From assembly GCA_026168455.1 (NCBI GenBank), contig CM047426.1:57034853-57098852 (forward strand): a DNA stretch of 64,000 bases, read 5' to 3'. The position numbers were made by a program, and so were the translations under genes. Source of the DNA: Theocolax elegans (Eukaryota; Arthropoda; Insecta; Hymenoptera; Cerocephalidae). This document shows, piece after piece, positions 9,773 through 19,958 of the stretch. The notes below the pieces were generated by a model. It worked only from the letters and a program-made list of their open reading frames with translations. It was not told the DNA's origin and searched no databases. The stretch's first letter is position 1. The number at the start of each line of letters is the position of its first letter.

Positions 9773-10269
9773 ACTAGTTGGTCGGCTGCTGAAATTAATT
9801 CGTCGATAGTATTAGTTTTAAAATTTTTTAACACGTTCACAGCGTGAACGGGTAGCAGTGCGAGCCACTTTACGCGTAGTACGTCATCGCTGATGATGTC
9901 GTCCACTAGTGAGCGCATGCGACGAAATAACTGAGATGGTTTCTTGTCTCCGAGCTCGATCTCGTTGAGCACTTCTTGTAGCTTCTTGTCCGGAGAGTCT
10001 GTGAGACGCTCGAGTACCCGTGCTTTGAGTGTGTTGTACTTGTCTTCTATTGGCGGGTTCTTTAGGAGGTCTGCAATCTCCGTCAGCGTGCTGGAATCGA
10101 GGTGGCTTATCGTTAGGTGACATTTCGTGTCGTGCGAACGGATGCGGTTCACTTCAAACGACGACTCGATTTGGTAAAACCAGAGTTGAGGTTGCTCGCT
10201 CCAAAATTGCGGGAGTTTGCAGCTTCCGACTAGTGCGATGTCGCCAAATCCATTTCCGTTGACGGCCAT
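9736..10269 (-). CDS. gag: Gag of gypsy B, N-terminal part, truncated by insertion
   Basis: ATG start at 10269. The protein matches the N-terminal Gag of insect gypsy/Mag-type elements: KLPQFWSEQPQLWFYQIESS at about residue 18, then LTEIADLLKNPP, KARVLERL and LGDKKPSQLFRRMRSL. The native sequence ends near DQLV at 9773; the last dozen codons are read into the gypsy A LTR. A native Gag would continue to a zinc-knuckle region, so this is a broken gene. The leader between the primer site (10633) and the ATG is about 350 nt. Confidence 0.85.
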   Translation of the reverse strand: MAVNGNGFGDIALVGSCKLPQFWSEQPQLWFYQIESSFEVNRIRSHDTKCHLTISHLDSSTLTEIADLLKNPPIEDKYNTLKARVLERLTDSPDKKLQEVLNEIELGDKKPSQLFRRMRSLVDDIISDDVLRVKWLALLPVHAVNVLKNFKTNTIDELISAADQLVATLLFVGKKSN

Positions 10270-10616
10270 GTTTGTCGGATTTCTCGCGTTCGTTACGTTT
10301 TCGGGATTAGCACTGTCGCTAGTAATGATGAAGTTAGGTTGTACCTGAGGTTATCGTTCGATCTCTTGTTGAGCGAATGGTCTTATCGTGTTGTTGAGCT
10401 CGTTCGATTCTGTTGAGCTGGTGCTTGAGTTGTGAAGGCTGGAGTACGGTTCGGTTGAGCGAGAAGAAAATGGCGTCGTATCCGGCGAGAGCGGCATGCC
10501 CGGCAAAGTTGCCACGTGTTGATTCAGCAGGCGGCCATCTTCTATTGCCTTGCGTGCTGGAGAATTTGCTCGAATTTCATGTTGGAAGAGTTTCTCGTTT
10601 TCACTGCACTGATTTT

Positions 10617-10633
10617 GAACGTAGGGTCACCAA
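10617..10633 (-). other. Primer-binding site of gypsy B
   Basis: On the minus strand it reads TTGGTGACCCTACGTTC directly after the LTR end (CGAACA). TTGGTGACCC is a common tRNA primer site in insect gypsy elements (recalled, not searched). Confidence 0.65.
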
Positions 10634-11008
10634 TGTTCGGTTGCGTGTGTTCGCGCGTAAAGAAAGAGGAAGTCTGGGAAAACCAGGCAGGAGTAAAGAA
10701 AGCACAATACACCGGTTCGCCTTTCCAGCACTGTATTTAATAATAACAAAATATATTTACAACTAAGAAGCTCGAAATTAAAACTAACAATTACAACTAA
10801 GTGTTTAAACGCCAGAGCTGTGGCGAGCGCGCCAAGTTGCGGTGGTTGGCTCTAGAACACGATGTTTCTCGGTCGAGAGTTGCGCGAGAAGTGGGGAGAG
10901 AGGTTAGAACACGGCGCGTGGTTCGATTCTCTGCTTGCGCGGCCGGCGATCTCTCTCTGTTGTCGGTAAGGGGGAAGTCTGTGATTGGGGCAGCTCGATC
11001 CGTGGTGC

Positions 11009-11012
<4 letters not shown>
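10634..11012 (-). repeat. 5' LTR of gypsy B (379 bp)
   Basis: On the minus strand it starts TGTGGCACCACGG at 11012 and ends CGAACA at 10634, with TG...CA termini and a primer site immediately after. It sits between a (TA)n run and the gag leader. Confidence 0.7.

Positions 11013-11039
<27 letters not shown>
11013..11039. repeat. (TA)n microsatellite
   Basis: About 13 TA units adjoin the gypsy B LTR; the element probably integrated into this run. Confidence 0.9.
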
Positions 11040-11040
11040 G

Positions 11041-11805
11041 GATTGTAAAAGAACTATATGATTAAAATATCAGGTTTTTTGGTCACTATTTTTTCTGTGT
11101 CTCCTGGGACGAGGACACCAGCTACATACAATTTGTCACGGAGTACCAAATAAGCCTTATATAAATATCCTAAACTATTACTTCGTTTCTTTTTGCAGTT
11201 TTCCTCTTTTATAATTTTCGAAAGAACATAGTAAACATCTATAGTTACAAACAAGTAATTTTGAATTTATTTTACAATTTGTTTTTGAATAGTATATTGA
11301 AATTAATTTTTCTCACGAAAATGGACTAAGTATTTGTATCAGACAATGTTTCTTTGAGTCTGTTTTCAATAAGTATCTGGCTTAACTTTTTTTTTAATAC
11401 AACTTTATCAGAATCATATTTTAATAAAACTATTTGACTCAGCAATGTTGAGATTAATAATTCTCATAAATCGAGCTACTTACTTGTACTGAAAAATAAA
11501 CGTTATTTGGAAAAACATGGTGAATAGATGAAGTTTGAAAAAATTACTTCTATAGAAATGAAATGAATAAAGAAGAATACTGTAAGTTGCTTAAAAAATA
11601 AATTAGTTATAACAATATGAAAAAACACATGTATTTAATAACATACTTTGTTGAAAAAAATCATATGTTTGAAGAACGTGATTTAATTTCGTGTTTAAAC
11701 ACGTGTTAAATTATGTGATTTATTTGCGTGTTTTCGGTGCATGTTTTTTTGGGCCAAAAAATCACGTGCTTAAATAATTTTGGACCAACGAGTAGAATAA
11801 TCACG
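11041..11805. other. AT-rich stretch, no gene seen
   Basis: Short unrelated ORFs only. The part 11680-11805 has several imperfect ATCACGTG-type palindromes. Confidence 0.6.
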
Positions 11806-12688
11806 TGATCGACCCAATAATTAACAGGTTCGTGGTGACGTAAACCACTATTATTGGATAATCGGCCTTGACGGAAATAAGATCATGGCTGACTACGCGT
11901 ATCGAACACGCAATTAACCACCCTAATCAACGCCGGTAGATAAGGAGTAGAGTAAGTTAGAGTAGGATAGCGATAGGTTGGGAAGGAAAATCCTTAATTT
12001 GGGAGGATCAAGCCACGCCGCGAGCCGGATGAAGAAACCGGTCTCGAGGATTCGCTACCTGATCGTCCGACGAGATAGTCGAGTTTCATTGAGTAGTATT
12101 TTTGAGGCGGAGTTGCCATTTTTGTAGAGTAGAGTTAGAGTAGAGGTAGAGTTTGTAGTTGAGGTGTGAGTCGAGTTGGTTGGAGCTGTGAGGAGTTTAA
12201 TTAGGCGAGTAAAGTTACGGTTAGCCCGACGGGCGGCCGAATTATTTAAATATCATATATTTATTTATACCGACGGATTAAGTTGATTGAGCGTGTGCAC
12301 GTGTGTGAGTCGGTCGCGAATCGCGATTATTAATTGTGTCGGTGCCGGAAGTTGTATTATATTATTTTTATTTAAATTTTAAATAAATTGAGTTGTGATT
12401 ATAAGATTGAATTCGAGAGTGTATTTATTAGTTTTCCTCTACTCTAAAAGCCGCCGGTTCCGAGGTGGCCAGCCGTCGGGATTCCCTCTGTGACGAGGAG
12501 TCAAGGTGAGGATTTGCCGGGTTGCCGAGTAGTTTGTTTAAGTAATTATTCTTTTTTTTTATCAATATCGTCAGGCGCCAAATTAACTACAGATCGGCGA
12601 GATTTAGCTATTTTGAACGTCGCTACGACGGAACCTCCGTTGGTTCATAATTTTGTTAAATTACGATCCGACGAAAAGTAGCGTCGCA
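11806..12688 (+). repeat. Partial gypsy A-type LTR copy
   Basis: Diverged copy of 8881-9772, starting TGATCGACCC and ending GCGTCGCA. The shared parts include the nested hairpin region at the left end and the conserved right end (CGACGAAAAGTAGCGTCGCA). No polypurine tract or pol lies beside it, and the flanks show no target duplication. It is a solo or truncated LTR. Divergence suggests it is a related subfamily rather than a recent duplicate. Confidence 0.75.
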
Positions 12689-12788
12689 AAGTCTTTAGTA
12701 AAATTAGATAAATATGGATCCGCTACTTCTTCCCATCCAGGTAGCTTATTGAATTTATTAGGCGAAGATGACCTAGGTATTTTATTCA
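12689..12788 (-). pseudogene. Exon-like fragment, cut by the LTR copy
   Basis: On the minus strand a splice-acceptor-like TTCACAG at about 12794-12788 precedes an open stretch encoding NKIPRSSSPNKFNKLPGW and then EEVADPYLSN. It is joined without a stop to LTR sequence at 12688. It looks like a coding exon into which the LTR inserted, but I do not recognise the family. The evidence is a single short open frame. Confidence 0.25.
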
Positions 12789-13319
12789 CTGTGAATATAA
12801 TCATTTTTCTATATAAGTAAGCAAATATAATATTATAATGTGTAAGTAATAATTTAAAAAAATAATTTACTTTGTTTATCCAAAGGGCTGGTTGCTTCCA
12901 TAAATATTGGTGACTTATTTTCATTTAGATGGCTCGGACTAAACTTGCTGGCTTCTTTCTAATCTGCTTTGGTGGACGTCACAATTTTTGATGCTAAATA
13001 ATGTATTAAATTATTTTATTACGTAATATATTACATACATTATTTTAAAAATAAATATTGATTTTAAATAACGAACCAACGAATCCTTCAAAAAGTGTTT
13101 TCAAATTGTCCATTTCATTTTTATATCGTACTCCGTTTGCCGCGTGTAGGAGGTGCGTGTAATCGTCGAGTCGAGCTGTGCACGCACCTTCTAGAGGAAA
13201 CCGTCGTCTACTAGTTCCTAATAGGCTCAATCGAGATATAGCTATCAATACAAAATAGTTTTTTATATACATTTTGTAACGATCATGCAGGATATTAGGG
13301 CGCGGCACACATGGTAGTC
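12789..13319. other. No gene seen
   Basis: AT-rich sequence with short ORFs without recognisable motifs. Confidence 0.5.
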
Positions 13320-13560
13320 CGCTACGGGAAAATGAAGGACGATATCAATCGTATTGCCAACGCGACGTCAACGTTGGCGCGACGGCGTATTGAAGACCTC
13401 TCTTGAACTTCGACAGGCTCGTTCACTGCTTCGCTAGACGGGCCCAACGTACGCGCGCAACTTGCGTCGAACCGTCCGTCGACCGCCGCCGTCCCGCGCG
13501 CATCGTATACGGTGAGTCTTCGCGATCGTGCGGATATAGCCTCATTTATTGTACAAGGTT
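13320..13560 (+). promoter_or_regulatory. CpG-rich block with a splice-donor consensus
   Basis: A GC- and CpG-rich island in AT-rich DNA ends in ACG|GTGAGTC, a strong 5' splice site at about 13512. It resembles the promoter-proximal non-coding first exon of a host gene. No downstream coding exon could be tied to it. An LTR fragment is the alternative. Confidence 0.3.
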
Positions 13561-13673
13561 TTAAATTTACTTTATAACAATGCTTTTGTAGTTATACCGA
13601 AAACATTGGGTTTTAAACAAATGAACGTCTTTTTCTTGGCAGGCTTCGGCGGTTAAATATACTCTCGAAGAAT

Positions 13674-13722
13674 CTGCAAGGCGAGACACTCGGTGCGTCG
13701 TTCAGATTGTCTCGCCTCGCAG
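13674..13722 (+). ncRNA. Candidate structured hairpin 1
   Basis: 15-nt arm CTGCAAGGCGAGACA (13674-13688) pairs with 13708-13722 around a 19-nt loop. Pairing extends outward towards CTCGAAGAAT/ATTCATCGAG. Transcription is unproven. Confidence 0.3.
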
Positions 13723-13912
13723 ATATTCATCGAGAACTAAAAAGCAAACCCATAATTTATTGTAATACATTATTTGTTGATTATGAGATAGATTATATTT
13801 TCTTTTAATGGCAGTGTTTGTGTAGGTAAACCGAAAAATATTTTTAGTATGATATGCACAAAAAATACTTTCTCTTGGAAGGCTACGGCGATTGAATATT
13901 GTCCCGTAGAAC

Positions 13913-13963
13913 CTGCGAGGTGAGACACTCTCGGCGCGTCGTTCAGATTGTCTTGCCTCGCAG
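13913..13963 (+). ncRNA. Candidate structured hairpin 2
   Basis: Arm CTGCGAGGTGAGACA (13913-13927) pairs with 13949-13963 using two G-U type pairs; 21-nt loop. Homologous to hairpins 1 and 3. Confidence 0.3.
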
Positions 13964-14131
13964 ATATCCATTGAGAACTAAAAAGCGAGTACATAATTTA
14001 TTGTAACAAAATTTTATATTTTTTTTATAGCAGTGTTTGTGTAGGTAAACCGTAAATTATTCTTAGTAATATTTACACAAAAAATACTTTTTCTCGAAAG
14101 GCTGCGGCGATTGATTATTGTCGCGTAGAAC

Positions 14132-14182
14132 CTACGAGGCGAGACAGTCTCAGCGAGTTGTTTAGATTGTCTCGCCTCGTAG
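14132..14182 (+). ncRNA. Candidate structured hairpin 3
   Basis: Arm CTACGAGGCGAGACA (14132-14146) pairs perfectly with 14168-14182. Relative to hairpin 2 a G-C pair has become A-T on both arms, a compensatory change. Confidence 0.3.
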
Positions 14183-14278
14183 ATATCCATCGAGAACTAA
14201 AAAGCAGCCATCCGCAAAAAAGTATTTTTTGGGTATATATTACTAAAAATAATTTTCTGCTTACCTACACAAACACTG

Positions 14279-14705
14279 ATTGTTTCAACATTTGGATAGA
14301 TGAAACCGATTTAACAATTTTATACAAATGGAAATGTAAACCCAAGGAGATGGCTCGGCGATTATAAAAAGTAATTGTTGGTGAACATAATTTAAAACAT
14401 ATGTGTACCAGGGGAAATTCAAGAATTAGAGAATCAATCCCTAAAGATATTATGGAATGCGTAAAGAGTAAGTCAAAAAGAGTACTAGTAATAAAATCAA
14501 TATTGTTACATTATTTTTTGTGCATTAATTAAACATGAAACTAAGTATTTATTTTTTTTTAGATTTCGTTTACAAAAAGTGTTCTGTTGGTCTATCTCCA
14601 TCCGAGTTTACCATAATAGTTAAGGGTAGAGTATGGTTAGAAAAATATTTTTGTAATTTTTTAAAAATATTATGTGAACTGTCATCTTTATCAAATAAAT
14701 TATAA
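14279..14705 (+). pseudogene. BEN-domain protein remnant (two exon-like pieces)
   Basis: BEN domains mediate DNA and protein binding in chromatin regulators. The first piece reads KWKCKPKEMARRL, an in-frame TAA, then KVIVGEHNLKHMCTRGNSR and IPKDIMECVK. It ends at a GTAAGTC donor (about 14469). After a short AT-rich intron ending in TTTTTTTAG (about 14562) a second piece reads FVYKKCSVGLSPSEF. This matches the middle of insect BEN domains as I recall them (ARYLL, NLKKM, IP..., SEFT). The internal stop marks it as broken. BEN copies are often multiplied in insect genomes, so it may be a mobile or retro copy. Confidence 0.5.
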
Positions 14706-15699
14706 AAAATATTCTTTATTGATGATTACTAACACCCAAACCACGTAAAATATTAAAATATTTAATAAAATAGGCCTAAAGCAGTTGCAAATTCAAAAAA
14801 CTCTCAGGCGAAAAGTTGTGACATGGCAGTTTGTAATGCATGTCACTTATAGAGTATATTCGTTGGTTATAAGAAAGCATTCCAAAGTCCCGTGGCTTAT
14901 AAGGAATAAAGAAGCGTTCACTCGGAATCTAGCTAAGCCAGACCGTGAGGAAAGCGCTCGGACTTTTAGTTATTGACATGCGCGCACACACAAACGCTAT
15001 TACAGCAAATTTTCTAATTCCTTTGAAAACCTTGCAGCTCCTTAAAAATCCTTTTAGCACCTTGGTAGTCCTTCTAGCTCTTTGAAAGCCTAGCTTTGAA
15101 GATGATGACCAGCTATGTATAACGCCGAGCTGTACCCAGTCCGTATATTATTGTACTCGAGCTACTACCAGTATGCCGGACTTAAAATAGATATTAAAAA
15201 CAAGGACAAATTCGACGTTATATTGAGTTTGATATAAGGAACAATTACCGCTTGTTTGGTTTTCAAGCTGTTCTTGTATACGTTATTAATGTCGAGCTTC
15301 CAGAATGGCATGTTGATTATAAGGTGCGAGAAGGAGAGAGAGAGAAAGAGAGAAGTGGCGCTATACACACAGTATACGCGCGTCGGATCGGCCGAGTGAA
15401 GCGGACGAGATGGGACTGTTGTCTCAAGCGCATGCGTGCGGACTCGCTACTCGGCTCAATACGACGAACTCGGTGATTCCGAGTCGGGCCGTCGAACTAG
15501 ACGTTTACTTTAGAAATTATACGTAGCTATTACCGAGAGTGGTTATCTTTTTATTAATTGTTTCTTTTCGAGCATCTGCAGGTGAGAATTCCTGCCTAAA
15601 TTTCCTGTTTATCCAGCTTCCCGAATAAGCTGTGATTTGTGCGTTTGTGTGCGGTAATCGCGCGTGATAAATCTATAAATTTTGCCGCGTGAACGCGGC
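14706..15699. other. No certain gene
   Basis: A 63-codon ORF at 14785-14976 (+) has no recognised motif. Imperfect ~17-20-bp repeats (CCTTNNAGCTC) lie at 15025-15095. A GA-rich run lies at 15330-15355, followed by a GC-rich block that may belong to an LTR. Confidence 0.4.
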
Positions 15700-15712
15700 T
15701 GGCGACCGTGAC
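15700..15712 (+). other. Primer-binding-site-like sequence (LTR remnant?)
   Basis: TGGCGACCGTGAC matches the tRNA-Arg type primer site used by some insect gypsy elements (412/mdg1 type, recalled). It follows a GCCGCG-TGAA-CGCGGC hairpin. No gag or pol follows, so this is at most a degraded LTR end. Confidence 0.35.
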
Positions 15713-16512
15713 TAAATTTACGTTTTAATACTGTATCATTATTTAATTTTATTAAAGTTTCTAGCTACAGTTAAAGAGTGGTATTTATTTATTGTAAGGG
15801 AGCCGTTCACCCTGATCCCCAGTGAACGTGATTTAAAGTTATCAAAGGACTATAATATAATTGACTTAAAAATATCAGATTTTTCATTAAAAAAGCAGTA
15901 ATAAAAATGTCTCATTTAATTTTAAACAGAAAAGGCTGTGTTACTTTATAATTCATACATACCTCAAGATATGTGCAAAATTTCAGGTGGCTGTGACAAC
16001 AATTGTCCTGCAAAGAATGTTTTAAAGGTATAAAAAATAGTTTTTGTATTATTTAGCTTTAAAGATAAAAATACATGACTTATTGCGTTAACTGAAGATA
16101 ATTTAATGCTGAAATTATGTAAGCACATAAGCTTTATAATATTAAACGTTATTTACGCATATTCTACGTAACATTTAGAACTTGTTTTTATAATAAAAAA
16201 AGTTTATTTTTTTTAAGTTTTAGACCATATCTACCCCTAATTAAATGTGCGTATATCTACGTAAACCCAAAAAAAATGAATATCATTTTACATAAAAACA
16301 TTTAATTCATTTATAGTTAATTCTTGTTCAATTACATTACAGTTAATTATTGTTCAATTACATTATAACGATATATTCATATATGTTATTATTACCTAAG
16401 AAAAGTATTATAAAAGTAAAAAAATTAATAGACATATTATAACAGTAGCTGCGTTAATAAACAATAGACAATAAACAACAGTCTTTGCATTAATGATTTA
16501 TGTTTACACGAT
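15713..16512. other. AT-rich stretch, no gene seen
   Basis: Low-complexity AT-rich sequence; it ends at the left target duplication of the LINE. Confidence 0.6.
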
Positions 16513-16535
16513 TTGTCAAAATGATTGTATATATT
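16513..16535. repeat. Target site duplication, left copy
   Basis: 23-bp direct repeat beginning TTGTCAAAATG, identical to 19213-19235, bracketing the LINE. Confidence 0.9.
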
Positions 16536-19212
16536 TATTATTATTTATTATTTATTATACATAATCCTTTACCTGTCGGCTTAGGACTTCTTTTATAATA
16601 TACATTTTTAAATTATTACATATACAAATATATTACATTACATAAATTAAATATATTTTATTTTTACATTTATACATACATAGTTCTTTCTAAATTCCAC
16701 TATCTTTTTTAATATTTTTAAACCATTCGCGTCTTGATTTAAAACTATGCTAACATCACATTCGTTTTCTATGTTAGTTTTACAATTAAATAGTACATGT
16801 TCCAGATTTTCTTTATTGTTTTTACATATCCTACATAATTTGTCACATTCTTTCAGCCAATACTTATTTTCATTTTCTTCACTACCTAATCTAAACCTTG
16901 CCATAATACTAATTTCTTTACCGCTTAGGTTTTTTGTTAAATATAAAGGTACATTTGTTGTTATTAAAGTCTTATATCGTCTACAACTTTTTGATTTATC
17001 TATCCTTTCTTTTCTCATCTCTTTTTTTTTCAGCTAACCTGTTACATAATTCTGTTATTATATTTCCTTGTTCTGATCTTATCCTCTCTTTCTCCTTACT
17101 ATCTAATTCTGCTCTTATCCAGCATGCCCTTCTATCTTTTTCCCATTTACTTAATTTGTCGTTACTTTCTTCCTTATCTATTTCTCATATGCATTCTTTT
17201 ATTATTACTTTATTAGAATCTTTTGCCTTTTCCTCATATGTTACTGCCCTTTTTGTTGCTTTTAAGCTTGTTAGTATCTGTTTAGATTCTTCTATCACTA
17301 AATAATCTGCGGTAGTTCTATTCAAACCTAATACCCATTTTAAATACTTTTTCTGCACCACGTCTAATTCTGTTTGTTTTTTCCAACCCCATATTTCCGA
17401 TCCGTATAATCCTACTGATTCTACTAAGGCTCTAAATATTTTTAATCTCCTATTATATAAGAATTTTTGAATAAATGTTCTCCTATGCTCCATGTATTTC
17501 TCATTACTATTTCGGCTTTTCTTTTTAATTCCTTAATATGACTATTATTTCCTCCATTCTTTTGCAATATATAACCTAAATATTTTATTTCTTTAACTTC
17601 TTCTGTAGTTTTATCACCCCATTTCCAATTTCTCATCTTTTTCCCACCCACCCCTTCTTCAAATACAATTATTTTTGATTTCTCCGTACTTAACTCAATC
17701 TCTTTTTTCTTTAAATATGACTTAAATCTTTTTAGCATATAATCTAGTTCCTCCTTACTTTTTGCAATTAAAGCTATATCATCCGCGTATGTAATTGACC
17801 AAATTTTTAATCTTCCAATCCCTATACCCCCGACTATTCCTTTTTTCATTTCCTCTTCTAAATCATTTAAATATATATTAAATAACCCCGGACTCAGTGG
17901 GCACCCCTGTCTGACCCCTTTAGTCGTCCAAAATTCCGAAGTTAGTTCTCCATTAATTCTAACCCTATTTTTCGTTTCCTCATACGTTTCTAGAATTCTG
18001 CTTCTTAACCTTTTTCCAATACCTATTTTCTCCATACATTCTTTTAATTTTAGTCTATTTACCTTATCAAACGCGCCTTTTAAACCTCCGAAAAATACAT
18101 ATAATTTTCCTTTTCTGTGTTTTATTTCTCTATTTATCAGATAATTCAACGTATATATGCAATCAATTGTTCCTCTACCTTTTCTAAACCCAAATTGCGT
18201 CTCACTTAACCTAGTTTCTAATTCCTTTTCTAACCTATAATTTAGAATTCCTACGTAAATTTTATAAGCGGTATCCATAATAGTAATTCCCCTGTAGTTT
18301 TTTACGTCCCTTTTGTCTCCCTTTTTATAAATCGGACTTATTATACCCGTTTTCCAATCGTCTAATAAACCTCCTTCCTTCCAAATTAATCTAACTAACT
18401 TTTTAAACGTTTCTGCTGCACCTGATGACGCAAATATCCATGCTTCATTCTCAATTCCGTCTTCTCCCACCGCTTTTCCTTTCTTCAGTTTCATTCAAAA
18501 TTCAAAATTCCTCATCCGTTATCTCGTTTTCACCTTCTTCCGCTAGTACTTCGGTCAGTTTTTGAGTACTCTTCTCATTCGTTCCTTCCAGGATTTTCAT
18601 AAATTGTTTTTTCCAGTCATTCAGCTTTATTTCCTTATCAATTCCTTCTCTTCTTTTTCTTCTCTTATTTATGTATTTCCATACTTCTGACTCTGATTTA
18701 ATATTTTTTAGTTCTTCTTCTTCAGCTTTTTTTTTCTCTTTACTCTTTAACTTACACCATTCTTTATATTTTTTCTTTTCACTTAAGTATTGTTCTCTTG
18801 TAATATAGCCACCTTTAAATTCTCTTAAGTGTTTTCTTACTAGCCTTTTCTTGTCCTTCCACTCACTATTATGCTATATTCTTTCACCAAATTTCCAAAT
18901 TTTTATTTGCTTTAATACTGTTTTTTTTAACTCATTTATCTTGTCTTTTAATTCTTTCCATATATCAGATTTGTCAGTTTTATTGCTCTTCCAATCTTTC
19001 ATTTTTTCTTTGTACTCTTTTACACCGTTCTCGGTCCAATCTGACTTTTTTATCCAAATTCCATCCTCATTTAGTTTTTTGATCATGTCTTCACTTTCCA
19101 ATTCTACCAGTAATGGTAAATGATCAGATTCGCTTCTCTCTAATATATTTAATCTTAACACATTTTTGCATGCTTCACTGTTTACAATAGCGTAGTCAAT
19201 TACCGAGCTTCC
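16536..19212 (-). mobile_element. 5'-truncated LINE (non-LTR retrotransposon)
   Basis: Bracketed by a 23-bp target duplication. On the minus strand its 5' end falls inside the endonuclease domain (19212), and its 3' end at 16536 is an (AAT)n-like tail, as in I/R1-like LINEs. The internal part codes for endonuclease end, RT and C-terminal zinc motif. Clade not assigned with confidence. Confidence 0.9.
16647..19212 (-). pseudogene. LINE ORF2 remnant: endonuclease end, RT, C-terminal domain
   Basis: Endonuclease end: VIDYAIVNSE then SDHLPLLVEL (19212-19090). RT occupies 18494-17442: PIYKKGDKRDVKNYRGI, ETQFGFRKGRGTID, GVRQGCPLSPGLFN and YADDIALIAKS, continuing in another frame at 17493-17185. 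The C-terminal zinc motif CRICKNNKENLEHVLFNC is in 17018-16647. Frames change at about 18870, 18494, 17450 and 17185. In RT motif A the expected Asp is absent: the copy reads VFFGGLKGAFDKV where families have a ...DLK(G/A)AFD pattern. The copy is therefore doubly dead. Confidence 0.9.
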
Positions 19213-19235
19213 TTGTCAAAATGATTGTATATATT
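19213..19235. repeat. Target site duplication, right copy
   Basis: Identical to 16513-16535. Confidence 0.9.
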
Positions 19236-19958
19236 AAAATTGTTTAACCCTAATACAATCATTCTTACCCTAAAAAGTAATGTAAGAATTGCGTTTATTT
19301 TTATAAATAAACATATTACCTTTTTAAATTAACGTTTTTCTAGTATAAAAATATTGCAATATATATTGGAAACAATTAAAAAAATGGATTATTACAACAA
19401 TGTTGTGAATATATTGCTAAAAGTAATTCAAGGCAAATAGCTGCAATATATTCATAATTGTTGCTCAGCGATAATACAAATACATTATCAACAGTAAGTT
19501 TATGGTTATAAATTAACGGAATACAGTTAATATTATATTTTCTTACTATTCGGAAACATTTATTGAAAAACTCTTTATTATTAGGTAGTATTATGGTAGA
19601 TATTGAGATTTTTTCATCTATTTTATCATTGTTTTGCATTTTCTTTTATGTATTGCCGTATTTATAAATACAATCAAAAGGCGCGATAGCGCCTGACGCA
19701 CGTATAGGCGCGAGAGTCATTATATACAGCTAACTAGCCCCCCCTCCCCAAATTTTTACTTTTCTAACCACTTCAATATTACATTATTTATTTGTGCTAT
19801 TAGCCACGCATTACTTTCCTTATTGCTAACCCTCACTGTACAACAAGTTTTGTCCGAATTCCTTCACGCATAATCAAGAAAATCGATGCCAAAGATATTG
19901 TTTGCTGATTATACCTTTTCTCGATTTTGTATTCATGTTCACCGTTTCTTTATGTATA
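19236..19958. other. AT-rich stretch, one unidentified ORF
   Basis: Minus-strand ORF 19639-19376 (87 codons) has no recognised motif. A small palindrome GGCGCGATAGCGCC lies near 19680. The stretch ends at the TATA duplication of the inverted-repeat element. Confidence 0.4.

Larger units (their letters stand above)
9773..11012 (-). mobile_element. 5' end of a second Ty3/gypsy element ('gypsy B'), interrupted
   Basis: Read on the minus strand: LTR 11012 to 10634, primer-binding site, leader, then gag from 10269. Gag is cut at 9773 by the inserted gypsy A. The rest of gypsy B must lie beyond the left window edge. The LTR abuts a (TA)n run at 11013-11039, the probable integration target. Confidence 0.8.
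13600..14285 (+). repeat. Tandem array of three ~220-240-bp units, each with a hairpin
   Basis: Units share 'GGCT(A/T/G)CGGCG...GTAGAACCT' then a hairpin, then 'GATATCCATCGAGAACTAAAAAGC' (given here in parts of the consensus), with AT-rich spacers containing GTGTTTGTGTAGGTAAACCG. The array closes with an inverted copy of that spacer at 14210-14282. No coding frame crosses it. Confidence 0.85.

Noticed and set aside
8881..12688. Both LTR copies as ends of one small element
   Set aside because: The interior holds the LTR, primer site and gag of gypsy B in the opposite order, and the outer flanks show no target duplication.
13600..14285. CRISPR-like array
   Set aside because: Only three long diverged units with repeated spacers, in a eukaryotic context.
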